The notes under the pieces are model-generated. The model searched no databases and was not told the DNA's origin. It saw only the letters and a program-made list of their open reading frames with translations. DNA of 20,128 nt from CAYLOC01 sp964385195 (lineage in GTDB: Bacteria; Actinomycetota; Actinomycetes; Propionibacteriales; Nocardioidaceae), in assembly GCA_964385195.1 (NCBI GenBank), contig CAYLOC010000040.1:1-20128 (forward strand), read 5' to 3'. The position numbers were made by a program, and so were the translations under genes. Below are positions 1 through 6,593 of this stretch, piece after piece; position 1 is the stretch's first letter, and each line of letters opens with the position of its first letter.

Positions 1-429
1 TCAGCCGTAGGCGTCTTCGACCCGATCCTGCACCTGGTCCGGCTCCAGTTCCAGGGGTGTCTGCACCAGCCACTGGTGCCCGAACGGGTCCCGGAACCGC
101 CCGCCTCTAGCACCGTAGGGCTGGTCCTTGACCGGGAACATCACACTCGCCCCCGCTCTCTCCAGAGCCGCGCCGACCGCATCGGGGTCCGGGGTCGTGA
201 CTTCGAGAAGGACACCGGGGGCACCGAGTGAGAGCGGTGACCTGTCGACGTCATCCTCATCCTTGATGCTCACGAGACTGCCGAACACGGTGAGTGACGC
301 GTACACGACCGCATCCCCTACTGTGTAGCGCTCGTGCAGTTCCGCACCGAACGCTTCCTGGTAGAAGGCGATCGCGTCGTCGGCACCACGGACAACGAGT
401 TTCGGATTGAGGCTCGCGGTGTCTGTCAT
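1..429 (-). CDS. VOC-family (glyoxalase/PhnB-like) protein
   Basis: A 142-residue single-module vicinal-oxygen-chelate protein. The N-terminus (PKLVVRGADDAIAFYQEAFGA) and the C-terminal RFRDPFGHQWLVQTP segment are typical of the PhnB/YdcN-like branch of the glyoxalase/bleomycin-resistance fold. Members are metal-dependent enzymes or binding proteins with varied substrates, and the substrate cannot be told here. I chose the ATG at 427-429 because the fold begins right after it and a CAGACT element lies six bases upstream. A longer frame to 471 adds 14 residues that do not look like part of the domain. It follows rdgB on the same strand with a gap of about 105 bases, so it may be partly read through from rdgB. 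Family assignment is confident; function is unknown. Confidence 0.85.
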   Translation of the reverse strand: MTDTASLNPKLVVRGADDAIAFYQEAFGAELHERYTVGDAVVYASLTVFGSLVSIKDEDDVDRSPLSLGAPGVLLEVTTPDPDAVGAALERAGASVMFPVKDQPYGARGGRFRDPFGHQWLVQTPLELEPDQVQDRVEDAYG

Positions 430-435
430 CGCCCT

Positions 436-441
436 AGTCTG
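436..441 (-). promoter_or_regulatory. Possible -10 element of the VOC gene
   Basis: CAGACT on the minus strand lies six bases before the ATG at 429, the spacing seen for the better TANNNT elements in this window. The first base is C instead of T, so this is a weak call. It would give a leaderless mRNA. Confidence 0.3.
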
Positions 442-534
442 CCGCAGGGAGGGACCACCCGCATGCACCATCGGGGGATCGACCGTGCCGCCGCACGATC
501 CGTGGGTGCCACCGTGGGTACGGCGTGACGCCGG

Positions 535-1152
535 TCAGGCGGTGAGGACGTCGGCGATCAGGGGCGCAACCGCGCGCAGCGCCTTGCCGCGATGGCTGAT
601 CGCGTCCTTCTCCTCCGCCGGCATCTCAGCCGTCGTACGGTCTTCTCCCTCAGCGCAGAACAGCACGTCGTAACCGAACCCTCCGGACCCGCGCATCTCG
701 TGGATGACCCGCCCCGGCATCTCGCCGAACACGACCTCGTCACGGGCGCCGGCCCCGGGTCGGCAGAACGCGACCGCGCACCGGAACGTGGCCCCTCGTT
801 GCTCGTCCGGTACGTCGGACATCTGGTGCAGGAGCAACTCGTTGTTGGCCCGGTCATCCTTGCCCGGCCCGGCCCACCGGGCCGAGAGGACACCAGGCAT
901 GCCGTTGAGGGCGTCGACGCACAGGCCGCTGTCGTCGGCCACCGATGGAAGCCCGGTCGCAGCTACCGCTGCCCGGGCCTTGATCAAGGCGTTGCCGTCA
1001 AAGGTGCGTTCGGTCTCGGCCGGCTCGTCGTACGGCGGCACGTCGTCGAGCCCCAAAACGGTGACGTCGGGCACCAGCGGCGTCAGGATCCGTCGCAGTT
1101 CAGCGAGTTTGCCACCGTTGCGGGAGGCGAGGAAGACCCGCGCCTCTGTCAC
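535..1152 (-). CDS. rdgB: Non-canonical purine NTP pyrophosphatase (RdgB/HAM1)
   Basis: A 205-residue house-cleaning enzyme that hydrolyses ITP, XTP and dITP to monophosphates plus PPi, keeping deaminated purines out of DNA and RNA. The family signatures appear in order: LASRNGGKLAEL at the N-terminus (nucleotide-binding loop), FDGNALIKA near 51-59, ADDSGLCVDAL near 72-82 with the acidic metal-binding pair, ARWAG at 91-95, GSGGFGYDVLF, and EEKDAISHRGKAL near the C-terminus. Length matches the family. The start is a GTG (1150-1152) that overlaps the rph stop as GTGA, so the two genes are probably translationally coupled. The longer in-frame extension toward 1194 lies entirely inside rph. The order rph-rdgB is the same as M. 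tuberculosis Rv1340-Rv1341. Confidence 0.95.
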   Translation of the reverse strand: MTEARVFLASRNGGKLAELRRILTPLVPDVTVLGLDDVPPYDEPAETERTFDGNALIKARAAVAATGLPSVADDSGLCVDALNGMPGVLSARWAGPGKDDRANNELLLHQMSDVPDEQRGATFRCAVAFCRPGAGARDEVVFGEMPGRVIHEMRGSGGFGYDVLFCAEGEDRTTAEMPAEEKDAISHRGKALRAVAPLIADVLTA

Positions 1153-1874
1153 GCTTCCAACGCCTGGGTCTGCAGTTGGGTGAGCTCGGCGCACCCGTTC
1201 GCGGCGAGGTCCAGCAGCCGGTCAAGCATCTCCCGGTCGAACGGCTCCGCCTCGGCGGTGCCCTGCACCTCGACGTACCGCCCGTCGCCGGTCATCACGA
1301 CGTTCATGTCGGTCTCGGCCCGCACGTCCTCTTCGTAGGGCAGGTCCAACCGCGGCTCGCCGTCGATCATGCCCACCGAGACTGCCGCCACCGAACCGGT
1401 CAGCGGGTTCCCGGTCAACGCGCCCTGCTCGCGCAGGTGCGTCACCGCGTCGGCGAGGGCGACGTAGCCACCGGTGATCGCCGCCGTACGGGTGCCTCCG
1501 TCGGCCTGCAGCACGTCACAGTCGACGATGATCGTGTTCTCCCCCAGCGCCTTGTAGTCGACGATGGCGCGCAGCGACCGGCCCACCAGACGCGAGATCT
1601 CGTGCGTGCGGCCACCGATCCTCCCCTTGACCGACTCCCGATCCGAACGGGTGTTGGTGGAACTGGGCAGCATGGCGTACTCGGCGGTCACCCAGCCCAG
1701 TCCACTGTCCTTGCGCCACCGCGGTACGCCGGTGCTCGCGCTGGCCGCACACAGCACGCGGGTCCGGCCGAACTCCACCAGCACCGAGCCAGCCGCGTGG
1801 TCCAGCCAGTGGCGGGTCAAGGTGACGGGGCGGAGTTCGTCGGTACGTCGGCCGTCGGCGCGAGAGGCAGTCAT
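1149..1874 (-). CDS. rph: Ribonuclease PH
   Basis: A 241-residue phosphorolytic 3'-5' exoribonuclease that trims tRNA 3' ends. It shows GRRTDELRPVTLTR at the N-terminus, VLVEFGRTRVLCAAS, the WVTAEYAMLPSSTNTRSDRE segment, GRIGGRTHEISRLVGRSLRA, and DCDVLQADGGTRTAAITGGYVAL, which is the phosphate-binding and active-site region. All are strongly typical of bacterial RNase PH and the length is standard. The start at 1874 (MTASRADGRR) is supported by a TAGTGT -10 element seven bases upstream, implying a leaderless transcript. It lies 115 bases after the phosphodiesterase gene, so it probably has its own promoter as well as any read-through. Its last codons overlap the rdgB start by four bases. Confidence 0.96.
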   Translation of the reverse strand: MTASRADGRRTDELRPVTLTRHWLDHAAGSVLVEFGRTRVLCAASASTGVPRWRKDSGLGWVTAEYAMLPSSTNTRSDRESVKGRIGGRTHEISRLVGRSLRAIVDYKALGENTIIVDCDVLQADGGTRTAAITGGYVALADAVTHLREQGALTGNPLTGSVAAVSVGMIDGEPRLDLPYEEDVRAETDMNVVMTGDGRYVEVQGTAEAEPFDREMLDRLLDLAANGCAELTQLQTQALEA

Positions 1875-1881
1875 GCCGCTG

Positions 1882-1887
1882 ACACTA
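1882..1887 (-). promoter_or_regulatory. -10 element upstream of rph
   Basis: TAGTGT on the minus strand is followed by exactly seven bases and then the rph ATG. This TANNNT-N7-start arrangement would make the ATG the transcription start. No convincing -35 hexamer is visible. Confidence 0.5.
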
Positions 1888-1960
1888 CAGGCCGGGGAAT
1901 TGCAGGCCGGTCGTGGTTGTGGGCCCGTGCGCATCAGGGGCGATCGCACGGACCACCCCC

Positions 1961-1986
1961 GTCGCACGCCGCCGTCGCACGCCGCC
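1961..1986. repeat. 13-bp perfect tandem duplication
   Basis: The unit GTCGCACGCCGCC occurs twice back to back (1961-1973 and 1974-1986), just past the stop codon of the phosphodiesterase gene. It is probably a replication-slippage product and has no visible dyad. Confidence 0.8.
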
Positions 1987-1989
1987 GGA

Positions 1990-2748
1990 TCAGAGCGTGA
2001 CGACGGTGCCCACACGTGCCAGGGTCGTCTCCCCCTCGAAGTGCGGGACAGCCTCGGCGAGTACGTGCTGCGGGTCGGTCCACGGTGGGACGTGGGTGAG
2101 CATGAGCGCGCCCACACCCGCCTTCTGGGCGGTCTCGGCCGCCTCCCGGCCGGTCATGTGCAGTCCTCGGGGGTTGGCGGGACGCTCCAGGAACGACGCC
2201 TCGGCCAGCAGCAGGTCGCAGCCGTCGGCGAGCTCCCCCAACGCCGCGCACGGCCCGGTGTCGCCGGAGTAGACCACCGACGCGAGGTCGTCCTCGATCC
2301 GCAGGGCATACGCCTCCACGGGGTGATCGACCCGCGTGGTCTCGATCCGGAACGGTCCCAGCCGCATCGGCTCTTCTCCGTACACGCGGAAGTCGAACTC
2401 ACGTGCCATTCCAGGATCCGGCGGCAGGTCGTAGGCACGCGCCAGCCGCTCCGCCGTACCTTTCGGGCCGTAGACGAGCACCTGCCCCAGGTGACCCTCG
2501 GGGTGGTAGCGGCGGAAGACGTAGTACGGGCACATGTCCAGGCAGTGGTCGGCGTGGAGGTGGCTGAACAGGACGGCGTCGACGGTCTCCAGCCGGATGT
2601 GCTGCTGGAGCGCGCCCAGGGCGCCGTTGCCGAGGTCGAGCACGATCCGGAAGGTCCGGTCCTCGTACGGCGCCTCAAGCAGGTAGCACGACGCGGGTGA
2701 CTCCGGTCCCGGCATGGATCCGGAGCACCCAACGACGGTGAGCTTCAT
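1990..2748 (-). CDS. MBL-fold cyclic-nucleotide phosphodiesterase (Rv1339-like)
   Basis: A 252-residue metallo-beta-lactamase-fold hydrolase. It starts MKLTVVGCSGS and carries the di-metal signature SHLHADH at about 62-68 (H63, H65, D67, H68), an YSGDTGPC metal-bridging aspartate, and the late LTHVPPW histidine. By sequence and neighbourhood (murI before, rph after) it matches M. tuberculosis Rv1339, which is reported to be an atypical class II cAMP phosphodiesterase that also influences antibiotic tolerance. The expected reaction is cAMP to AMP in the cytoplasm. The ATG at 2748 has a good Shine-Dalgarno (GAGGTGG) and sits nine bases after the murI stop, so the two are co-transcribed. The substrate is inferred from family and synteny and is not shown by the sequence. 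Confidence 0.88.
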   Translation of the reverse strand: MKLTVVGCSGSMPGPESPASCYLLEAPYEDRTFRIVLDLGNGALGALQQHIRLETVDAVLFSHLHADHCLDMCPYYVFRRYHPEGHLGQVLVYGPKGTAERLARAYDLPPDPGMAREFDFRVYGEEPMRLGPFRIETTRVDHPVEAYALRIEDDLASVVYSGDTGPCAALGELADGCDLLLAEASFLERPANPRGLHMTGREAAETAQKAGVGALMLTHVPPWTDPQHVLAEAVPHFEGETTLARVGTVVTL

Positions 2749-2757
2749 CGGTCCACC

Positions 2758-3564
2758 TCACGCACCGACCCAGGCGAACTGGTCGACCAGGTCCAGCTCC
2801 GGGCCGAGGAACCGCTGGCCGATCTCGCGGAACTCGGCTGGCCGGCCCGTGGTAAGGAACCGGTGGCTCGGCGGCGGCAGGTCCGGGCCCCGCTCCAACC
2901 CCTCGCGCACCAAGAGCCGGTAGACGTCCTTGGCGGTCTCCTCAGCGCTGGAGACCAGCGTGACGTCATCACCGAGCACGTAGGAGATCACGCCAGTCAG
3001 CAGCGGGTAATGGGTGCAGCCCAGGATCAGCGTGTCGATCCTGTCCTCCACCAACGGATCCAGGTACTGGTGAGCGGCGGCGAGCAACTCCGGACCGGAG
3101 GTGACGCCCTGCTCGACGAACTCGACGAACCGGGGACACACCCGGGTGAACAGCTGGACCTGCGGCGCTGCGGCGAAGGCGTCGTCGTAGGCCATGGCCG
3201 AGCGCGTCGACTGGGTGCAGATGACCCCGACGCGTCGGTTGCGGGTGGCGGCCACGGCGCGTCGCGTGGCCGGGAAGATCACCTCCACCACGGGAACCGG
3301 GTATCGTTCGCGGGCATCGCGGAGCATCGCCGCGCTGGCCGAGTTGCACGCGATGACCAGCGCCTTCACACCCTGAGCCACCAGGTGGTCCAGGCACTCC
3401 AGCGCGTACTCGCGCACCTCGCTGATGGACTTGGGGCCGTACGGCTGCCGCGCGGTGTCGCCGAGGTAGACGATGGGCTCGTGCGGAAGCTGATCGAGGA
3501 CCGCCCGGGCGACGGTCAGCCCGCCGAACCCGGAATCGAAGATCCCTATCGGTGCATCGGCCAC
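2758..3564 (-). CDS. murI: Glutamate racemase
   Basis: A 268-residue enzyme that converts L-glutamate to the D-glutamate used in peptidoglycan. Both catalytic cysteines are present: C73 in ACNSAS and C184 in LGCTHYPLL, with the adjacent H186. The N-terminal GIFDSGFGGLTV carries the conserved Asp10-Ser11, and YLGDTARQPYGPKS is the usual substrate-site segment. Length is normal. The start is GTG at 3562-3564, with TACCCT six bases upstream suggesting a leaderless transcript. An ATG four bases further upstream is out of frame. It is the first gene of a murI-phosphodiesterase run. In mycobacteria a rhomboid-family gene usually precedes it; here the divergent neighbour is a small CxxC protein. Confidence 0.96.
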   Translation of the reverse strand: MADAPIGIFDSGFGGLTVARAVLDQLPHEPIVYLGDTARQPYGPKSISEVREYALECLDHLVAQGVKALVIACNSASAAMLRDARERYPVPVVEVIFPATRRAVAATRNRRVGVICTQSTRSAMAYDDAFAAAPQVQLFTRVCPRFVEFVEQGVTSGPELLAAAHQYLDPLVEDRIDTLILGCTHYPLLTGVISYVLGDDVTLVSSAEETAKDVYRLLVREGLERGPDLPPPSHRFLTTGRPAEFREIGQRFLGPELDLVDQFAWVGA

Positions 3565-3570
3565 GCATCG

Positions 3571-3576
3571 AGGGTA
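3571..3576 (-). promoter_or_regulatory. -10 element upstream of murI
   Basis: TACCCT on the minus strand lies six bases before the murI GTG. It fits the leaderless pattern repeated through this window and decides the GTG start. Confidence 0.5.
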
Positions 3577-3643
3577 GGCCCACGAGGGGCCGTTCTGCGG
3601 TCAATGCGACCCACGCCACACGTGATGGCGCTCTCGCCGGTGA

Positions 3644-3649
3644 CAGAAT
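3644..3649 (+). promoter_or_regulatory. Possible -10 element of the CxxC-protein gene
   Basis: CAGAAT lies six bases before the ATG at 3656. Its first base departs from TANNNT, so support is weak. The 91-base divergent gap to murI must hold both promoters. Confidence 0.3.
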
Positions 3650-3655
3650 CCGCTC

Positions 3656-4309
3656 ATGGGACAGACTGAGGTACGGCGAGGGGGCACGCCGGCGTGCAAC
3701 CGTGTCACCCCGCTCGGTGACATCGTGGCAATCCCGCTGCGCGGCGCTTGGACCGGTAACCGCGGGATCTTGCACCGCGGTACCGACGTCGTGCGGTTCC
3801 ACGCCCACAACGCGTGGATCACGTGTGCGCTGCGGTTCCGGGGCAGACGGGCGGCCCAGTGGCAACCGCACCACTTCACCTGGCTCTACTTCCACGACGA
3901 GGCGGTGGCCCTGGCCGCCGGGCACCGCCCCTGTGCCTACTGCCGGCGATCGGACTACACCACGTACCGGACGGCGGTCGCGACCGCGACCGGTGACGGC
4001 CTGCTGTCCGCGAAGGCGCTGGACGCTGCCCTGCATGCCGAGCGGCTGTACCGCGGCACCCACCAACGACGGTGGCACCGCCGGTCGTGGCGGTCCCTGC
4101 CACGCGGTGCGTTCGTGCTGGTGGAGGACATCCCGATGCTCGTCGGGGAGGACAGCCTGACGCCGTGGCAGCCGACCGGATACGCCGCGACCGACCGGCA
4201 CCACCGTCCGGCGCGGGGCGACGCCACCGTGGTGACCCCGCCGACTTCGCTCACCGCGCTCACCGGCGGCTACCGACCACAGGTCGACCCCTCGGCGTAC
4301 GGCGAGTGA
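3656..4309 (+). CDS. Hypothetical protein with Ada-like GHRPCAYCRR motif
   Basis: A 217-residue basic protein of unknown function; I believe it belongs to a conserved actinobacterial family. The central segment (about 80-101) reads FHDEAVALAAGHRPCAYCRR, which closely resembles the second half of the Ada N-terminal zinc motif (A-x-x-AGxRPCxxCR). The first Cys pair expected of Ada is not evident: the other cysteines are C14 and C57. Histidines (H72, H73, H80, H90) could complete a metal site. After it come a basic stretch (HQRRWHRRSWRSLPRG, about 136-151) and a conserved-looking tail (VVTPPTSLTALTGGYRP). There is no signal peptide or membrane segment. It is the only plus-strand gene in the left half and converges on the PRPP synthetase paralogue with a three-base gap. 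A nucleic-acid-binding or repair role is speculative. Confidence 0.8.
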   Translation: MGQTEVRRGGTPACNRVTPLGDIVAIPLRGAWTGNRGILHRGTDVVRFHAHNAWITCALRFRGRRAAQWQPHHFTWLYFHDEAVALAAGHRPCAYCRRSDYTTYRTAVATATGDGLLSAKALDAALHAERLYRGTHQRRWHRRSWRSLPRGAFVLVEDIPMLVGEDSLTPWQPTGYAATDRHHRPARGDATVVTPPTSLTALTGGYRPQVDPSAYGE

Positions 4310-4312
4310 GCC

Positions 4313-5302
4313 TCAGTCGGTCTCGTCGAACGGGAGCGTGGGCTGCGGTGGACCCAGCGCGGGGTCGACGCCATCGAACAGGCTGCTCACCGACTCCCCG
4401 GCGTGGACCCGTGAGATGGTCTCGGCGAACAGGCCGGCGACGGAGCACACCTGGAGCTCGGGCCAGCCGGTCTTCTCCGGGACGGTGTCGGTGGTGACCA
4501 CCTCGGTGATCGCGGGGTGTCCGCTCAGCCGCTCGACCGCCTTGCCGACGAACAGACCGTGGGTGCACGCCACCGCTGCCTCGGTGCAGCCCTGCTCGGC
4601 AAGCCGGTCCAGGAGCTCGATGATCGAGCCGCCGGTGGCGATCTCGTCGTCGAGGATGATGGCCCGCTTGCCGACCACGTCTCCCACGATCGCCTCGATC
4701 ACCACCGTGTCGTCGGACAGCCGCTGCTTGCTGCCGGCGGCGACGGGGAGCCCGAGCAGCCGGGAGAACTGGGTGGCCGACTTCGCGTTGCCGAGGTCCG
4801 GGGAGACCACGATGGTGTCGGTGAGGTCGTGGTTCCGGAAGTGGTCGGCGAGCACCCCGAGCGCGGTCAGGTGGTCGACGGGACAGGAGAAGAACCCGTG
4901 GACCTGCGGCGCGTGCAGGGTCATCGTCAAGATCCGGTCCACCCCCGCAGCTACCAGGAGGTCTGCCACCATGCGACCGCCCAGGGAGATGCGGGAGGCG
5001 TCCTTCTTGTCCGACCGGGCGTAGGCGTAGTGCGGGATGACGGCGGTGATCTGGGCGGCGGAGGCGCCACGGGCGGCATCGACCATGAGCAACAGCTCCA
5101 TGAGGTGTTCCTGGGTCGGAGGCACCAGCGGCTGCACCAGGTAGACGTCCCGTTGCCGACAGTTGGCCTGGAGCTGCACCTGCAGGCAGTCGTTGCTGAA
5201 CCGGGAGATCTCGACCGGTGACAACCTGACCCCGAGGGAACGGCAGACGGCCTTGGCGAAGGAACGGTGGGCGCTGCCGCTGAAGACGACGATCTCGCGC
5301 AC
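4313..5302 (-). CDS. Ribose-phosphate pyrophosphokinase, divergent paralogue
   Basis: A 329-residue PRPP synthetase-fold protein (ribose-5-phosphate + ATP to PRPP + AMP). Family marks are RFS at 34-36, QPLVPPTQEHLMELLLMVDAARGASA (58-82), the flexible loop YARSDKKD (94-101), LHAPQVHGFF with H130, the lysine/arginine pair K192-x-R194, and a DDEIATGGS ribose-phosphate loop at 218-226. Several positions depart from classical Prs: RFSDGE is RFSNDC (residues 37 and 39), YARQD is YARSD, and DDxxDTGGT is DDEIATGGS. It therefore looks like the divergent second Prs seen in some bacteria and not the housekeeping enzyme. The GTG at 5302 begins the fold directly; longer frames run into the palindromic repeat. 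A weak GGGG lies seven bases before it. Enzyme activity is inferred. Confidence 0.85.
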   Translation of the reverse strand: MREIVVFSGSAHRSFAKAVCRSLGVRLSPVEISRFSNDCLQVQLQANCRQRDVYLVQPLVPPTQEHLMELLLMVDAARGASAAQITAVIPHYAYARSDKKDASRISLGGRMVADLLVAAGVDRILTMTLHAPQVHGFFSCPVDHLTALGVLADHFRNHDLTDTIVVSPDLGNAKSATQFSRLLGLPVAAGSKQRLSDDTVVIEAIVGDVVGKRAIILDDEIATGGSIIELLDRLAEQGCTEAAVACTHGLFVGKAVERLSGHPAITEVVTTDTVPEKTGWPELQVCSVAGLFAETISRVHAGESVSSLFDGVDPALGPPQPTLPFDETD

Positions 5303-5340
5303 AGGCAAACCCCACTTGAGACGGCCAGCCGGACGGGTCC

Positions 5341-5346
5341 ACTCTA
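5341..5346 (-). promoter_or_regulatory. -10 element upstream of the prs paralogue
   Basis: TAGAGT on the minus strand would start transcription near 5334, giving a leader of about 30 bases before the GTG at 5302. It lies between the gene and the palindromic repeat that ends the preceding gene. Confidence 0.4.
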
Positions 5347-5373
5347 ACCACGGCTCGCTGCCCCTGCCACCCC

Positions 5374-5426
5374 GCGGGTCGGGGAACTTTTGCATGTCCT
5401 GACGGGTCAGAAGTTCCCCGACCCGC
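5374..5426. repeat. Palindromic repeat, copy 1, containing a stop codon
   Basis: Perfect 16-bp arms (5374-5389 and 5411-5426) surround a 21-base centre that itself contains the small dyad CTGACGGGTCAG. The stop codon of the AbiEi/DUF559 gene (5407-5409) lies inside the centre, so one arm encodes its last residues (GSGNF). It may act as a transcription terminator for that gene. A related copy in the same orientation is at 6473-6519. Confidence 0.85.
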
Positions 5427-6405
5427 CTGCGGTATCCACGCTGCATCCGTCTCCGCACCGCCGCGGCATCCCCGTCCACCCACGGGCACACAGGACACGG
5501 CTGACGAGTAGGGCGGTCGTGCATGGCTGTCCAACGACGTCGGAGTACCCGTGACGCAGGGTCACCCGCCCCGACGCCGCAGTCACCAGGTCCCGTCGCC
5601 GGTCCGCGGAGAGATCCCGCGCCCACTCATGGCCGAGCCGGCCGTCGAGCTCATGGACGATGCCAAACTCGGGGTATTCTCCGTCCCGCCATACGCCGCC
5701 GTCACACTCATCGCGCACCTGGCGGTTCATCCGGGGAAGCCCGTGTGCGCGCTCGACGTTTCGCAGGTAGCTGAGCTCAAGGTAGGAGTGCGCGCCGTCC
5801 GTGATGTCGTCGAGCACCTTCACCAGCGATGTGCGCCCGGGCAAGGCCGGCAGGTCCGCCAACGCGTTCCGCAAACGGGCGGGTGTTGTCAACCGCTCCC
5901 GGCATACGTCGGCGAGCACTGCCAAGCCATCGGTGCCCGGGCGCTCGGCTGCCACGTGCAGGGCTGCGTCCTCAACTCGCACGGTCGCGGGACGGCGCGA
6001 AGGGTGGACGACCGCGCTCAGGCCGGTCCGCCGCCGCACGTCGACCCCCGGGCGGTTACGAACCCTGCGTGCGTGCTCGACCGCGATCTGCACCACCGCC
6101 GGAGCACCGATCGACGCGACTCCGAGCTGAGCCAGGGCGGTGCGGTCGCGAAGCGCGGCACCCGGGCCAGCCCACAACAAGGCGGCCCAGAGCCGGGCAT
6201 CACCTACGACCGGTCCGGTGAAGACCACGTAGACACCGGGATGCACCCGTTGCCACCTGTTGCGCTCAACGGCGACGGCCAACTGCGAGCGAGTCACTCC
6301 GCCCTCGATCGCCTGGCCCCTCGACAACGCGCCCGCCTGCTGGGCAGCGATGTCCCGCAGCCCCGGTGGGAGGCCGCCCAGGAGGTTGTTCAGGTGGTCG
6401 AGCAC
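5407..6405 (-). CDS. AbiEi antitoxin-domain / DUF559 nuclease-like protein
   Basis: A 332-residue two-part protein. The N-terminal part (about 18-65: AAQQAGALSRGQAIEGGVTRSQL then NRWQRVHPGVYVVFTGP) is the winged-helix AbiEi-type antitoxin domain common in actinobacteria. The C-terminal part (about 205-310: HSYLELSYLRNVERAHGLP, then WRDGEYPEFGIVHELDGRLGHE, then TLRHGYSDV) resembles the DUF559/Vsr-like nuclease fold, with candidate catalytic acidic residues E210, D241, E252 and D254. I chose the GTG at 6405 because AGGATCGAGGG precedes it and the longer frame runs into the upstream repeat. No AbiEii toxin gene is adjacent, so it is not a normal AbiE pair. Both ends of the gene abut copies of the same palindromic repeat, suggesting a cassette. 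Biological role unknown. Confidence 0.82.
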   Translation of the reverse strand: MLDHLNNLLGGLPPGLRDIAAQQAGALSRGQAIEGGVTRSQLAVAVERNRWQRVHPGVYVVFTGPVVGDARLWAALLWAGPGAALRDRTALAQLGVASIGAPAVVQIAVEHARRVRNRPGVDVRRRTGLSAVVHPSRRPATVRVEDAALHVAAERPGTDGLAVLADVCRERLTTPARLRNALADLPALPGRTSLVKVLDDITDGAHSYLELSYLRNVERAHGLPRMNRQVRDECDGGVWRDGEYPEFGIVHELDGRLGHEWARDLSADRRRDLVTAASGRVTLRHGYSDVVGQPCTTALLVSRVLCARGWTGMPRRCGDGCSVDTAGGSGNF

Positions 6406-6472
6406 CCCTCGATCCTGGATCACCTGGCCGGGAGTACCGAGGGGGCTGTGGACACACACGGGTGGCGAACCC

Positions 6473-6519
6473 TGGTTGGGGAAATTCCGCACGCCGGGGC
6501 GGGTCAGAACTTCCCCGAC
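6473..6519. repeat. Palindromic repeat, copy 2
   Basis: It aligns base for base with 5376-5422 at about 36 of 47 positions, in the same orientation. The 20-base segment ending TTCCCCGAC is almost identical in both copies (19/20). Its own arms (6475-6486 and 6508-6519) pair at 10 of 12 positions around a 21-base centre of the same length as copy 1. It lies between cysM and the AbiEi/DUF559 start. Confidence 0.8.
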
Positions 6520-6565
6520 GTGGCCGGCGCCCGGGGTGGCCGGCACCGGACTGGCAAGGCCCAAA

Positions 6566-6593
6566 GCGTCAGGCCCAGGGCGTCAGGCCCAGA
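6566..6593. repeat. 14-bp tandem duplication over the cysM stop codon
   Basis: Two adjacent near-identical 14-mers (GCGTCAGGCCCAGG and GCGTCAGGCCCAGA). On the minus strand this repeats the end of cysM, its final codons and TGA, immediately downstream. It is probably a slippage duplication. Confidence 0.75.

Noticed and set aside
2969..4204. Long minus-strand frame across murI and the CxxC protein
   Set aside because: It overlaps murI out of frame and lies opposite the CxxC gene, and no domain is visible.
5407..6405. Complete AbiE toxin-antitoxin pair
   Set aside because: Only the AbiEi-like domain is present. No nucleotidyltransferase (AbiEii) gene lies next to it; its neighbours are the prs paralogue and cysM.
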